Source: Ignavibacteriales bacterium (GTDB taxonomy: Bacteria; Bacteroidota; Ignavibacteria; Ignavibacteriales; Ignavibacteriaceae). From it: a stretch of DNA of 64,000 nucleotides. The notes beneath the pieces are model-generated. The model was not told where the DNA came from and ran no database searches. It saw only the letters and a list, made by a program, of their open reading frames with translations. The stretch spans positions 434,001 through 498,000 of the forward strand of contig JADJNX010000001.1 in assembly GCA_016714125.1 (NCBI GenBank). The letters run 5' to 3'. Positions 38,009 to 48,334 of this stretch are shown here, one piece after another; within the stretch, counting starts at the first letter, position 1; each line of letters starts with the position of its first letter. A program made the position numbers and the translations under genes.

Positions 38009-39412
38009 ATGAAAATTGCGTCAATTTTCCTCGTCTTCCTTTTTGCAGCGTCTCTTACCTTTGGTCAGAGTGATCTTGCACCCATAAAACCAGTCGTTGG
38101 TGGAGTTCAAATGGACACTATCCCACCGCCGGCATTTCCACACCCAACACAGTTTAACTTCAATTATTCCACAGTTCCCGGAATGAACGCTGGTACTGTT
38201 GGTGCCATGTTTATCAACGGCAAATACTACTTCAACCGTTGGAATGGTACTTCTATCTATCGCTACAATCCTGATGGACCGGGAAACGGACCTGGTACTT
38301 TATTCGATTCACTTACTTATGCCGGCGCAATCCGCGATCTTACTTCAGATGGCACAAGACTGTTTGGTGGTAATGCAGCTACAGGCGTTTTGGAATTGGA
38401 TCCAAACACAGGTGCAACAGTTAAAACCTTCACCCTTACCGGTGGTGCTACCAGAGCAATCGCATGGGATGCAACAAGAAAAGGTTTCTGGAATTCAGCA
38501 TTTGGTGGAAATATTTTCTTGCACGACACAACCGGTGCACTGAAACAAACAATTACCAGTACCCTTGCCGGTAAATATGGAATGGGTTTTGACAGTATCC
38601 CGGGACAACCTGCTTATCTGTGGGTATGGAATCAAGGAACCGGAAGTTTAACAAATACCCTCCACAAATACAACATTGCTACAGGTCTCGAAGAAGCTGC
38701 TTATACATTTACTCTTACCGGAGCAAGCATCGGAATTGCCGGTGGTGCCGATATTTCCACCGTAAATGGTCAAAGACTTCTTCTTGTTAGCTATCAGAAC
38801 TTTGCTCTCGCAGGTTATCAACTTCCTAATGATGTAGTACCTGTAGAGTTTAGCTCATTTAGCGCCTCTGCAAATGGCAATGATGTTCTTTTGAACTGGT
38901 CAACAGCAACAGAAAAGAACAATCAGGGCTTTGAAGTTTTAAGAAAAACCGGAAATGGTGAATTTACTGCAGTTGGTTACATCGGTGGTAATGGAACTTC
39001 GACATCCCCTCGTAACTATTCATTTATTGAGAAAAATGTTCCATCAGGACAACATTCATATCGCTTGCGTCAGATTGACTTCGACGGAAGTTATGCTTTC
39101 TCTTCAGTAGTTGAAATTGATGTTACAGCTCCTGCTCAGTTTGGTCTTGCTCAGAACTTCCCTAATCCATTTAACCCTGCAACTACGATCAGCTTTAATC
39201 TTGCAGTTGACTCAAAGGTAACACTTAGAGTTTACAATACACTTGGACAGGAAATAAGTGTACTCACAAACGCTACTTATGCAGCTGGTACACATAACTT
39301 GAGCTTTGATGCTTCCGCTCTTACCTCAGGTATCTATGTTTATTCCATCGACGCCACAGGTGTTGACGGTTCAAACTTCAAATCCACAAAGAAAATGATT
39401 CTTAACAAATAG
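38009..39412 (+). CDS. T9SS-sorted secreted protein
   Basis: 467 aa. A signal peptide (MKIASIFLVFLFAASLTFGQ) is followed by a propeller-like region of about 250 residues (GKYYFNRWNGTSIYRYN, GVLELDPNTGATVKTF, GKYGMGFDSIPGQPAYLWVW). Then comes an Ig-like segment (VPVEFSSFSASANGNDVLLNWSTATE) and a T9SS type A domain (NFPNPFNPATTISFNLAVDS ... KSTKKMILNK). It is probably an outer-surface or released protein of unknown role. It has its own terminator. Confidence 0.86.
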   Translation: MKIASIFLVFLFAASLTFGQSDLAPIKPVVGGVQMDTIPPPAFPHPTQFNFNYSTVPGMNAGTVGAMFINGKYYFNRWNGTSIYRYNPDGPGNGPGTLFDSLTYAGAIRDLTSDGTRLFGGNAATGVLELDPNTGATVKTFTLTGGATRAIAWDATRKGFWNSAFGGNIFLHDTTGALKQTITSTLAGKYGMGFDSIPGQPAYLWVWNQGTGSLTNTLHKYNIATGLEEAAYTFTLTGASIGIAGGADISTVNGQRLLLVSYQNFALAGYQLPNDVVPVEFSSFSASANGNDVLLNWSTATEKNNQGFEVLRKTGNGEFTAVGYIGGNGTSTSPRNYSFIEKNVPSGQHSYRLRQIDFDGSYAFSSVVEIDVTAPAQFGLAQNFPNPFNPATTISFNLAVDSKVTLRVYNTLGQEISVLTNATYAAGTHNLSFDASALTSGIYVYSIDATGVDGSNFKSTKKMILNK

Positions 39413-39461
39413 TAAACAGGCAAGAAAAGATTTCTTAATCCTGAAAATTACTAATAGTTTT

Positions 39462-39497
39462 AACAAGGCTGCTTCAAAAAAGCAGCCTTGTTATTTT
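39462..39497 (+). terminator. Terminator after the T9SS gene
   Basis: A perfect 12-bp stem AACAAGGCTGCT/AGCAGCCTTGTT with a 7-nt loop, followed by ATTTTT. Confidence 0.88.
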
Positions 39498-39654
39498 TAA
39501 AAGGACAATCCCTTCTGAGTGTTCATCTGAAATATGAAAATACCCTGCATTAACACAACATTTTTATTCCCATCACTTTCTCAAAAATATTTTCTTTTGT
39601 TTTTCCTTTCTTTTTAGTTTTATTCGCAGATACAATAAACTGATATTTGAGTCT

Positions 39655-40320
39655 ATGCCCGATATATTGTCCACAGAAACACTGAACTATCTAAACTCTC
39701 TCCCCCGAGAGGAAAATCCATTGCTCCTTGAGATGGAAGACTATGCGAGGGAGAACTACATACCCATTCTTGACCGAAACTCTGCAACCCTTCTTGAAAT
39801 ACTCGTGGCTACATCAAAAGCCAAAACTGTCCTCGAGATAGGAACCGCCATTGGTTACTCAACCATCAGGATTGCTTCAGTTTTGCCTGATGATGGGAAA
39901 ATTTATACTATTGAAAAATCTACCGATATGATCCCCCTCGCAGAACGAAATTTTGATTCTTCAGGATATTCCAAAAAGATTATTCTTTTGAAGGGTGACG
40001 CAATCAGAAAACTGTTGCGGCTAAACATCACCTTCGATATTATTTTTCTGGATGCAGATAAACAGGACTATCTCAGGCTTTTAGAGTTTTCATTGCATCT
40101 TCTCAAAAAGGGAGGACTTTATATAACTGATAATCTTCTTTGGCAAGGATATACCTCTTCCGTTGAAGAACCTCCTGTAAAGTATGCCCGGTCAACTGTG
40201 CAAATCAGAGAATTCAACAACATTTTTTTAATCTTAAATCACTGAGAACATCCCTCATTCCTATTGGGGACGGACTTGGGATAGGGATCAAACTTACCGA
40301 AATCGGGGAGGATAATATGA
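39655..40320 (+). CDS. SAM-dependent O-methyltransferase, frameshifted near the end
   Basis: About 220 aa of the catechol O-methyltransferase-like family, which includes the tRNA hydroxyuridine methyltransferase TrmR. The SAM site is VLEIGTAIGYSTIRIA, then IYTIEKSTDM, and FDIIFLDADKQDYLRLLEF with the metal-binding Asp, and GGLYITDNLLWQG. One base added to the T-run 40223-40229 gives FFNLKSLRTSLIPIGDGLGIGI, the expected ending. A second shift in the G-run near 40303 would put the stop in an ATGA overlap with the next gene; this end is uncertain. Confidence 0.78.
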
Positions 40321-40739
40321 CCGGATTGCAATTCTGTTATAAAAACTTTAACGCCATTACAGATGGAAGACTTGAAGAAGCAAAAGATGTTTATACTTTG
40401 CTTGAGCTCGCGCTGGAAAGTAATCTCGAAAAGGATTTTGTAAATCTTTGCTTCGACGCAAAGTATATGATTGGGCTCGGCAGTTCCATCGCTAAGGCGG
40501 AAGAGAATCCCGAAATTACGGGTTATGGAACGATGAGGGATGATTTGAATAAAACGATCTTAAAATTTCTTCAATGTCTAAAGGAGATTTTAGGCGAGGC
40601 GGAAGAAGAAATTCAGCTCTATTTCATCAATAAATACCTTCAACAAAACGATGAAACTGATGAAATGGAAGACCTGTTAAGACTGGTTAACGATTTTGCC
40701 GAGTTTAAAATTATCTTAAACGATATTAAACGGGTTTAG
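40317..40739 (+). CDS. Hypothetical acidic protein
   Basis: 140 aa, mostly helical and acidic, without signal peptide or membrane segment. It starts in an ATGA with the methyltransferase frame and is probably translated with it. I recognise no family. Segments of note are MTGLQFCYKNFNAITDGRLE and KFLQCLKEILGEAEEEIQLY. Confidence 0.6.
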   Translation: MTGLQFCYKNFNAITDGRLEEAKDVYTLLELALESNLEKDFVNLCFDAKYMIGLGSSIAKAEENPEITGYGTMRDDLNKTILKFLQCLKEILGEAEEEIQLYFINKYLQQNDETDEMEDLLRLVNDFAEFKIILNDIKRV

Positions 40740-40754
40740 ACTATTTAACAAATC

Positions 40755-42218
40755 TCAATAAAACTGCACCACTTTTAATTCGGTGAGTGGTTCTTCAAAC
40801 AGACTCTTTTTTACCCGGAAACGATATAAATTGCTAACACCTGCAATCGGTTGTTTGTCAACAAACTTGTAATGAGCATCAATCACTGTGTCGTTGTAGA
40901 GATTGTAGATTATTACATCCTCCCTTGTCACATAGATCAGATATTTCTCCCCTTCATAACTCCTTGTTGGGGTTACTTCTTTAAAGAGTTTACTGGTATA
41001 GTCGTTAATTCCTGGTGTTTCGGTCATTGAGAATGAACCCTTTGTATGAAACCAGTAGTAGTCACCTCCATCAAAAATCCTCACCATCTCTCCATCAAAC
41101 AGAAGAGGAAGTGTATCTTTAATATCTCCAACCAGAATATTCCTCTCAGGTTCAGTTTCTTCAGCATGTTTTCTGAATTCGTCGAGGAATGGAACTACAG
41201 CCTCAACCGAATTTCCTGTCATGGACTTGTCATTTGGTGAATTTTTCTGCATATAAAGTCTGAGATATTCCAGGGTGCCAAGCTTGTCAATCAAAAATTT
41301 ATTGTAAGCTGCTGCAAGGGGATAAGAAAGCGAAGGGTCATTATGGGCAAAAGAACTGTCCGCCGATAGTGATCCAACATCCAACATTCCTGATTTTTGC
41401 AGAAAGAGTACAAGTTTGCTAACAAGTGCCGATGACCGTGGGGTAATCACTCCAACTGCCCCGGCGAAACCCTTCTCAAATAACTCAGGACCTGTTAGTT
41501 TTAGCTTCCCCAGCTTAATCCTGATCAACTGTTCGGCAAGTCCTGCGAGATTATATGGAGTCGAAGTTATTATCTCATCCCACGCCGGCAGGAAAGCACC
41601 CTTACCATTGAGGCCGGAGAAGTCTCCAACGTTTTTTTCATTTAACGCAACTATATAAACCAGTTTGTTTTTTCGCAGCATCTCCTTCTCTTCCTCGGTG
41701 AAACCGAGCATTTTCATGATGCCACCCAATGTTCGACCCAATTGAAAACCGGAATAAGAGTTGAAGTTTTTCTTTTCTCTTACATAAAAATCGAAGTACT
41801 CTGTTTTATACTTGGTCCAATAGAGAGTAAGATATTTGGAGGGAGCTACAAGTTTAAAGTCTTTGAAGTAAAAATATTTTTTGTAATTATGACCCGGAAT
41901 AGTGACTTGAACGCGATAAAAATCATGCGCGAGATTTTCGATATTGTGCAATAATTCAATCTCACCTCTCATGATGAGATTCCTCAATTTTAGAGGGATT
42001 TCATCCCCTGCCACAATCTTCGAAGTCGCATCAGTATAAGAAATATTGAATCTTCCGGCTTTTTGCCGTGATGATTCGTCTGCATAATGAACCAGAGCCG
42101 CGGGATCTTCAACAAGTTTTTTCATAAAACCGTTAACAAACTGTTCCCTTGTCGGCTGGGCCGATAACATCGTAAATGTAAATAAAATAAATATTGCGAT
42201 GCGAATGGTTAATTTCAT
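40755..42218 (-). CDS. Secreted protein of unknown function
   Basis: About 487 aa from MKLTIRIAIFILFTFTMLSAQ, a signal peptide. The middle (YWTKYKTEYFDFYVREKKNF ... GGIMKMLGFTEEEKEMLRKN ... VYIVALNEKNVGDFSG) resembles the frame of peptidase-MA-like proteins that estimate a person-like mechanical fold, but the HExxH zinc motif is absent. The C-terminal 80 residues are beta-rich. There is no T9SS domain, so it is probably periplasmic. A role as an inactive peptidase is only a guess. Confidence 0.6.
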   Translation of the reverse strand: MKLTIRIAIFILFTFTMLSAQPTREQFVNGFMKKLVEDPAALVHYADESSRQKAGRFNISYTDATSKIVAGDEIPLKLRNLIMRGEIELLHNIENLAHDFYRVQVTIPGHNYKKYFYFKDFKLVAPSKYLTLYWTKYKTEYFDFYVREKKNFNSYSGFQLGRTLGGIMKMLGFTEEEKEMLRKNKLVYIVALNEKNVGDFSGLNGKGAFLPAWDEIITSTPYNLAGLAEQLIRIKLGKLKLTGPELFEKGFAGAVGVITPRSSALVSKLVLFLQKSGMLDVGSLSADSSFAHNDPSLSYPLAAAYNKFLIDKLGTLEYLRLYMQKNSPNDKSMTGNSVEAVVPFLDEFRKHAEETEPERNILVGDIKDTLPLLFDGEMVRIFDGGDYYWFHTKGSFSMTETPGINDYTSKLFKEVTPTRSYEGEKYLIYVTREDVIIYNLYNDTVIDAHYKFVDKQPIAGVSNLYRFRVKKSLFEEPLTELKVVQFY

Positions 42219-42280
42219 TATTCTTTTGTCCGCTCTTTTTCTAATTATACCTGATTTGACCAAAATTGTTTCAATTTTCG

Positions 42281-42499
42281 CTATTTACCAAGACTTTCGA
42301 TCGATACCACTTTGTATCCGGCATTCTCTATTGCCTCATCCAACTCTTTGGCCTTTACTTTTAAAGGATCGTAACGAACCTCTGCACTACCGATGGTTAC
42401 TCCGAGTACATTAACATCAAGCTCAGAAAGTTCTACTTCTACAGCCTTTACACAGTGCTGACAGGTCATTCCTTCAATAGTAATTTTTACGCTTTCCAT
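42281..42499 (-). CDS. Heavy-metal-associated (CopZ-like) protein
   Basis: 72 aa. An HMA fold with metal-binding Cys13 and Cys16 in EGMTCQHCVKAVE, the pattern of copper chaperones and MerP. Second-half strands (VRYDPLKVKAKELDEAIENAGYKVV) complete the fold. No P-type ATPase lies nearby, so the partner is unknown. It is upstream of the secreted protein at 40755 on the same strand. Confidence 0.9.
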   Translation of the reverse strand: MESVKITIEGMTCQHCVKAVEVELSELDVNVLGVTIGSAEVRYDPLKVKAKELDEAIENAGYKVVSIESLGK

Positions 42500-42581
42500 G
42501 GATTTTCCTAATTTAAGATAAAATGGTTATTTTTTGTGTGAAGATTCTATTAAATTTTTCAGAAAACAGGATTCAATTTAA

Positions 42582-44643
42582 ATGAAAAAAATGATTTCAT
42601 TACTCCTTTTCCTTATACTCATTTCACCCGTATATTCTCAAAAAAGCTTTTACCCTCGACGATATATACAAGGGTTAAGTCTGTTGGTTCTCCTCTCCTC
42701 TCCCGGATGGAAATCAAATTATCTATTCGGTCACTCAATTTGATATGAAAAAAGGAAGTTCACAAACTTCCATGTTTATTATGGACTCAGAGGGAAACAA
42801 CAAAACAAAGCTTAATCCCGAGGGTGAACCATGGTATTCTCCTGTTTTCTCACCTGATGGAAAAAATCTTTATTATGTCACTTATGTTAACGGAAACTCC
42901 CTGCTGAATCGGTACGAGTTTACTTCAAAAACCACCGAAACAATAACTTCTTTTTTTATGGGAGTTAATGACCCTGTTATCTCACCTGATGGTAAAAAAA
43001 TCGCTTTTACCTCAAAAGTATATCCCGAGTGTGGCGAAATTGACGATTGCAACAAAGAGAATTATGAGTCATTTGGTGATGGACCGGTTCATGCCCATAT
43101 GTCCGATAAACTGTTTTTTAGACACTGGACTGAATATGAGGATGATCTATACTCCCATATCTTTCTTATCGATGTAAGCGATGGAAAAATCACTGACATA
43201 ACCCCCGGCGAGTTTCACTCTCCAATATTTATGCTTGGTGGAGGGGTTGGTTTTAACTTTTCCTTAGATTCAAAAAATCTCGTTTTTGCTTCAAACAGAG
43301 AGAAAGATCAGGTCTCAACCACTAATTCCGATCTCTGGATGATCGATCTGGAAGGGAAAAACCTTAAAAACCTTACCCAACCAAACAAAGCCTGGGATGG
43401 ACATCCAATATTTTCACCCGATGGGAAATATCTCGCTTACAGAATGCAAACTGTTCCCGGTTATGAATCAGATAAATTCAGAATTGCTCTTTTTGAACTT
43501 TCATCCGGCATCATTAAAGTAATCTCCGATGCATTTGATAACTGGGTAACTGACATTATCTGGGCTCCGGACTCAAAATCAATCTACTTCACAGGTGAAG
43601 TGCAGTCGGTTAATCCACTTTATAGAATTGATATCAACACCCTTAAAATCGAGGAGATCATATCTAAAAAATATGTAGGTGGATTTACCCTCTCCCCGGA
43701 TGGTAAAACTGTTTTTTACAACTACAGACTCAACCACCTTCCCGCAGAAATCTACAGTCTTGATCTTGCTTCAGGAACTCATAAACAACTGACTTTTGAA
43801 AACAAACAAATCACCGAAGAGGTGGATTTTAGACCGGTTGAACATCATTGGGTTGACGGTGCAAATGGGAAAAAAGTTGATGTACTCCTTGTTAAGCCTC
43901 ATGGCTTCGATCCAAATAAAAAATATCCCTCATCGTTAATATTCATGGTGGACCACAAAGTCAATGGGCTGATGCCTTCAGGGGTGACAACCAGATTTAT
44001 GCCGGCTATGGATATGTTTTTGCGATGCCAAATCCACATGGTTCCACAGGTTATGGACAGGAATATACAGCAGCAATTTCAGGCGATTATACCGGCAAAG
44101 TGGTTGAAGATATCCATAAAGTCACCGATTATCTCGAATCACTTCCATATATCGACGAAGAGAGAGTTGGTGCAATGGGATGGTCATTTGGCGGTTATAT
44201 GGTAAACTGGCTGCAAGCTACCACGACCAGATACAAATGTTTTGCCTCAATGATGGGACTTTATAACCTAAAATCTTTTTATGGAACAACCGAAGAGCTT
44301 TGGTTTCCCGAATGGGACCTTAAAGGAACTCCCCTGGAATTCTGCTCTTTACACAGTTGATAGTCCCTCAGAGCATGTGAAAAAATTCGCCACTCCTACC
44401 CTGATTGTTACCGGTGAAAGAGACTACAGAGTTTCTTATAATCAAAGCCTCGAATATTTCACAGCTCTTCAGAAAATGGGAATTGATTCAAGGATTATAG
44501 TTTTCGACAACGATGGTCACTGGCCTTCACACACCAAATCAATGCCACTTTATTACAATGCACATCTCGAGTGGTTTCACAAATACCTCGGTGGTGAAAA
44601 AGCACCGTATGACTCGAAGAAAATGATACGAAATAAGTATTAA
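42582..44643 (+). CDS. S9-family prolyl oligopeptidase-type peptidase, with five frameshifts
   Basis: About 685 aa in total. A signal peptide (MKKMISLLLFLILISPVYSQ) is followed by TolB-like propeller repeats (FSPDGKNLYYV, ISPDGKKIAFTS, WAPDSKSIYFTG) and a C-terminal alpha/beta hydrolase: Ser in GWSFGGYMV, Asp in GERDYRVSY, His in NDGHWPSH. The frame breaks at five homopolymers: A-run 42640-42645, G-run 42672-42674, C-run 42702-42704, C-run 43927-43929 and C-run 44331-44334. Corrected, the chain reads AFTLDDIYKVKSVGSPLLSPDG and IVNIHGGPQSQWADAFRG. All catalytic parts survive, so sequence error is likely, although five shifts in one gene also allow decay. Confidence 0.82.
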
Positions 44644-44668
44644 TTATTAAGTATTAGGTATTATTTTT
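44641..44668. repeat. AT-rich tandem word repeat
   Basis: TTATTAAGTATTAGGTATTA directly after the S9 peptidase stop. It is the same word family as the repeat translated within the methyltransferase at 8807-8845. Confidence 0.6.
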
Positions 44669-44684
44669 TTTCGATATAAATCAT

Positions 44685-44722
44685 TAAAAAAGCCCGTTGG
44701 GAATTCCTGACGGGCTTTTTTT
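44685..44722. terminator. Bidirectional terminator between convergent genes
   Basis: Stem AGCCCGT/ACGGGCT flanked by A-run and T-run, so it can act for the plus-strand S9 peptidase and for the minus-strand gene ending at 44761. Confidence 0.88.
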
Positions 44723-44760
44723 ATATAAATATTTGAAGGGAGGTTATGTTTAATTGTTGA

Positions 44761-45377
44761 TTATTCAACCACTTTTGATATCTGATCCAACTCTTTATAG
44801 AGCTTTGTTTTCTTAAATTCAGGATCTGTTTTGGTGCCCTCGAGCAGTTTTTTACTCAAGTCCACCACTTTTAGTTCAAGCATGATGCTGGCTTCCCACC
44901 CGTCGGATTTTTTTTCCAAAGTACTGTCAATTACAGCCGGTTTTTGAAGAAGTTCTTTTTTTGAAAGTTCACCCGCAGATGAAAAAAGTGCAGTGATCTC
45001 TTTCTCGTTTTTAAGTTTCTCTTTTTTTATCGATTTTTATAATCATCAAGTTTTTGATCGATTTGCTGAGACAAACCTTTTATCGCGCCTTCTTTTGCCA
45101 ACTTCATCGCTTCATCCTTTTTTTCAGACTTGGCTGTGAAAGATGCCAACAAAAGTTCGGGAGCATATACGAGTCCACCTTCATCTGGCATCTCTTTTGC
45201 AAATCCCTTGTCAAAGGCACCCGATTCTTCAGGCACCTCCACAGGAGCAGGCATCACTTCCTCTTCTTCTTCCTTTTTTTTCTCTTCCTCTTTGTTTTGT
45301 GCAAGAGTAGAACCACCCAGCACAATCCATAGAGGAAGGATCAGAAAAATTATGTAAAAAAGTCTATTAGTGTTCAT
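44761..45377 (-). CDS. Secreted charged protein, frameshifted
   Basis: About 205 aa. Signal peptide MNTNRLFYIIFLILPLWIVL ending near AQ, then an acidic Lys/Glu-rich linker, and a helical body (EAMKLAKEGAIKGLSQQIDQKLDDY ... EKKSDGWEASIMLELKVVDLSKKLL). The T-run 45034-45038 lacks one base; adding it gives DDYKKSIKKEKLKNEKEIT and extends the protein to 44761. The body resembles LPP20/curli-associated style repeats only weakly; the function is unknown. Confidence 0.6.
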
Positions 45378-45405
45378 CTCAATTCTTTCAAATAAACAAT
45401 CTTTG

Positions 45406-47117
45406 TCACTTATTTGTTTTTGCCCAGTTATCACGAAGTGTTACAGTTCTGTTAAATACCGGTTTACCCGGTGTTGATTCTTTAATATCAGCACAAAAAT
45501 ATCCAAGTCTTTCAAACTGACACTTGAATCCGGGTTCTACTTCCTTTAGATAAGGCTCCATTTTACAATTTGATAAAACTGTCAGGGAGTTTGGATTCAA
45601 ATTGTCAAGCCAATCCTTACCTTCGTCGGGTCTGTTTGGATCAACATGATCAAAAAGTCTGTCATATAACCTGACCTCAGCATCAAATGAATGTTTTGCT
45701 GAAACCCAGTGTATTGTCCCTTTAACTTTACGACCATCGGGAGAGTTCCCGCCTTTACTTGCAGGATCATACTCACAATAGACTTCCGTCACATCACCGG
45801 TCAATTCATCTTTTTTTAAAACCGGTACATTTGGCAAAAATATGCCCAACGGAGTCTTACCTCATTTCCGGGGAATAATCTGAAATAACCTTTAACGGGC
45901 TCTTCCATAAAATCTTCCCTCTCAATATATAGCTCTCTTGAAAAAGGAACTTTACGACTTCCCTTCTCGGGTTCTTCAGGATTTATGGTAAAATCCATAA
46001 ATTCTTCCTGATCATCAGGGTAATTTGTAATCAATACTTTAAGAGGATTAATAACCGCCGTAACTCTTTCAGCATGTTTGTTCAAATCCTCACGAATTGA
46101 AAATTCAAGCAGTGCAACATCTATGATCGATTCTCTTTTGGCAACTCCCACCCGTTCAGCAAGATTTCTTATCGCTTCAGGAGTATATCCTCTGCGTCTT
46201 AAACCTGCGATGGTAGGCATGCGGGGGTCATCCCAACCGTTAACATAACCTTTGGTAACCAACTCATTCAGCTTTCGTTTACTCATAATCGTATAGTTCA
46301 GATTTAAACGGGCAAATTCAATCTGCTGTGGATGACATGGTGTTTCGAGAGTATCCAGAATCCAATCATATAATGGTCTGTGATCTTCAAATTCAAGTGT
46401 ACAAATTGAGTGGGTAATCCCTTCGAGCATATCAGAAAGTGCATGTGCATAATCGTACATCGGATAAATACACCAGTTGTCACCTGTGCGGTGGTGATGC
46501 GCTCTCATGATTCTATAGATAACAGGATCACGAAGATTTATATTTGGTGAATTCATGTCAATTTTTGCCCTGAGTGTTTTGCTCCCGTCAGGAAACTCTC
46601 CGGCTTTCATCCTGCGGAAAAGATCAAGGTTTTCATCAATCCCTCTTCCACGGTAAGGACTCTCTTTCCCCGGTTCTGTAAGCGTTCCGCGGTAATGACG
46701 CATGTCATCGGCAGAGAGTTCACAAACAAATGCTTTCCCTTTCAGGATCAATGTCTCAGCAAATTCATATAATTTGTCAAAATAATCGGAAGCATAAAAC
46801 AAACCTGTTCCCCAGTCAAACCCGAGCCAGCGAATATCTTCCATGATCGAATCGACATACTCTGTTTCTTCTTTGCTGGGGTTTGTATCATCAAACCGTA
46901 GATTTGTCTTTCCATTATACTCAATCCCAATACCAAAATTCAGGCATATCGATTTTGCGTGACCGATGTGTAGATAACCGTTTGGCTCCGGTGGAAACCT
47001 TGTTAGCACCTTTGTACCGTTTTTCCAAGTACTCAGGTCTTCATCAATTATCTGTCTGATAAAATCTCTGGGGGCTGCTGATTCACTTATATTCTTGTTT
47101 TCCAACTCGTCTGACAT
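45406..47117 (-). CDS. glnS: Glutaminyl-tRNA synthetase, frameshifted twice
   Basis: About 570 aa, class I synthetase that charges tRNA-Gln. The HIGH-type motif is PPEPNGYLHIGHAKS, KMSKS is seen as TIMSKRKL, and the anticodon-binding domain follows (FPGNEVRL ... GRKVKGTIHWVSA). Two extra bases, in the A-run 45836-45840 and the T-run 45811-45817, split it; without them the joint reads YFAKCTGFKKDELTGDVTEV. Essential genes are unlikely to carry two real shifts, which supports sequence error. The presence of GlnRS suggests that direct charging of tRNA-Gln is possible here. Confidence 0.95.
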
Positions 47118-47159
47118 ATACTTCTTCTTGAAAAATTAATTAAAATCGAACTGTAATTT

Positions 47160-47235
47160 ACTCAATATCCGTGGAAGTCCGTATTAAATCCGTGGCATCC
47201 GTGTTCCGTCCTCTGCACTCGCTACTGCGTGTCCG
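47160..47235. repeat. Phrase-like intergenic repeat
   Basis: Repeated words AATCCGT, ATCCGTGG, CATCCGTGTTCCGT and CTCGCTACTGCGTG in about 75 bp between glnS and the Fur-family gene. Non-coding; one of several such clusters in the window. Confidence 0.6.
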
Positions 47236-47239
47236 CGGG

Positions 47240-47674
47240 CTAAAAACATACATCATATTTAAGCGCGCTTTTGCAAAGTCCTGTGGCGGATATCTCGAAG
47301 GAACCCAGTTTATAACCTGTGGGCATTTCAATTTTGGGGAGATCATGGTATTCAAGACAAAATGTTTGTCCACAACCTGTGCAACTGAAGTGGATGTGCC
47401 GGTCTTCGTGATGATGAGTTGCGCACTCGCCGGAAGAACAGAGAGCATATCTTACTGTTCCTTCACTTCCGGCTATCTGATGAATGATTCCCTCTTCAAC
47501 AAATGTGTTCAGGGTTCGATAAAGTGTTACTCGATCGAATTCACCCGGAATCAATTCTTTGATTTCTTTGCAACTCAGAGCAGAGTCACGCGACAAAAGA
47601 GTTTCAACTATCTCTTTCCTGATTTCGGTCACTCTTATTCCATGTTGTCTTAACACTTCTATGGCTTGTCTCAT
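47240..47674 (-). CDS. Fur-family metalloregulator (Zur-like)
   Basis: About 144 aa. The winged-helix part is MRQAIEVLRQHGIRVTEIRK ... FDRVTLYRTLNTFVEEGII; the metal part has HHHEDRHIHFSCTGCG (His-rich loop and CxxC). The end SATGLCKSALKYDV looks shifted: one extra A in the run at 47269-47272 would give TGLCKKRA and a stop at 47259. I start at ATG 47674. It is divergent from a MerC-like gene across a perfect palindrome, which suggests metal-dependent repression. Zur is more likely than Fur or PerR from the context, but not proven. Confidence 0.85.
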   Translation of the reverse strand: MRQAIEVLRQHGIRVTEIRKEIVETLLSRDSALSCKEIKELIPGEFDRVTLYRTLNTFVEEGIIHQIAGSEGTVRYALCSSGECATHHHEDRHIHFSCTGCGQTFCLEYHDLPKIEMPTGYKLGSFEISATGLCKSALKYDVCF

Positions 47675-47726
47675 TTTGGCAAATTTTCTCTTTTCATATA
47701 TCAAAACTACAATAATTTGTTTATTC

Positions 47727-47743
47727 TTGCAACATTGTTGCAA
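47727..47743. promoter_or_regulatory. Putative Fur/Zur operator, perfect palindrome
   Basis: TTGCAACATTGTTGCAA: two 8-bp arms around one central base. It lies 53 bp from the regulator start and 58 bp from the MerC-like start, so one site could control both divergent genes. Confidence 0.75.
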
Positions 47744-47800
47744 AAACAAAATATTATTCATATATTCACACTCAAATTAATTCGCATTCCGGAAAACAAA

Positions 47801-48214
47801 TTGAAATTCAACAAGATCGAACACAACAAAATTCACAATGTCGATAAAACAGGTATAACCGTTTCCACTCTTTGCCTTATCGAGTGCACACTCAGACCTG
47901 TAATCCTCACCGCACTTGCGCTTAACAACGCCGGTGGTATCTTGCACGATCTGCTTGCTTTTCTTGTTGTTCCGGTCTCAGGATATGCGATTTACAAAGC
48001 CTGGAATTCGCATCGTAACCCCTTTATCATCTCGTTACTTGCAATCGGTACCATCCTGATTGTTTCATCATCACTTCTTTTGGGCCACGCCCATGAAGGT
48101 GATCATGGTGGATTTGAACTAAACATGCATCTTATCCTTGTTATAATAGGTGGTCTCACTCTGATCACAGCCCATTTGTTGAATACTAAATATTGTAATT
48201 CCTGTGCTGTCTGA
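47801..48214 (+). CDS. MerC-like membrane protein
   Basis: About 138 aa with four hydrophobic segments. The first helix carries GITVSTLCLIECTLRPVI, matching the CxxxC of MerC-type proteins. A His-rich loop (GHAHEGDHGG) and a Cys-rich end (KYCNSC) suggest metal handling. In Bacteroidota such genes often sit beside Zur-type regulators, as here. I chose the TTG at 47801 because longer starts would run through the operator; this start is uncertain. Confidence 0.75.
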   Translation: MKFNKIEHNKIHNVDKTGITVSTLCLIECTLRPVILTALALNNAGGILHDLLAFLVVPVSGYAIYKAWNSHRNPFIISLLAIGTILIVSSSLLLGHAHEGDHGGFELNMHLILVIIGGLTLITAHLLNTKYCNSCAV

Positions 48215-48334
48215 TCTGACATAAAATCGATTTAATACAATTTTAATACCACTTATCCTTCGATTAAACATATCATCCAATATCCCTTGCAAGAAGTTGC
48301 TTCGTCACATAACTTTAAATTTTGAATATTCCGG

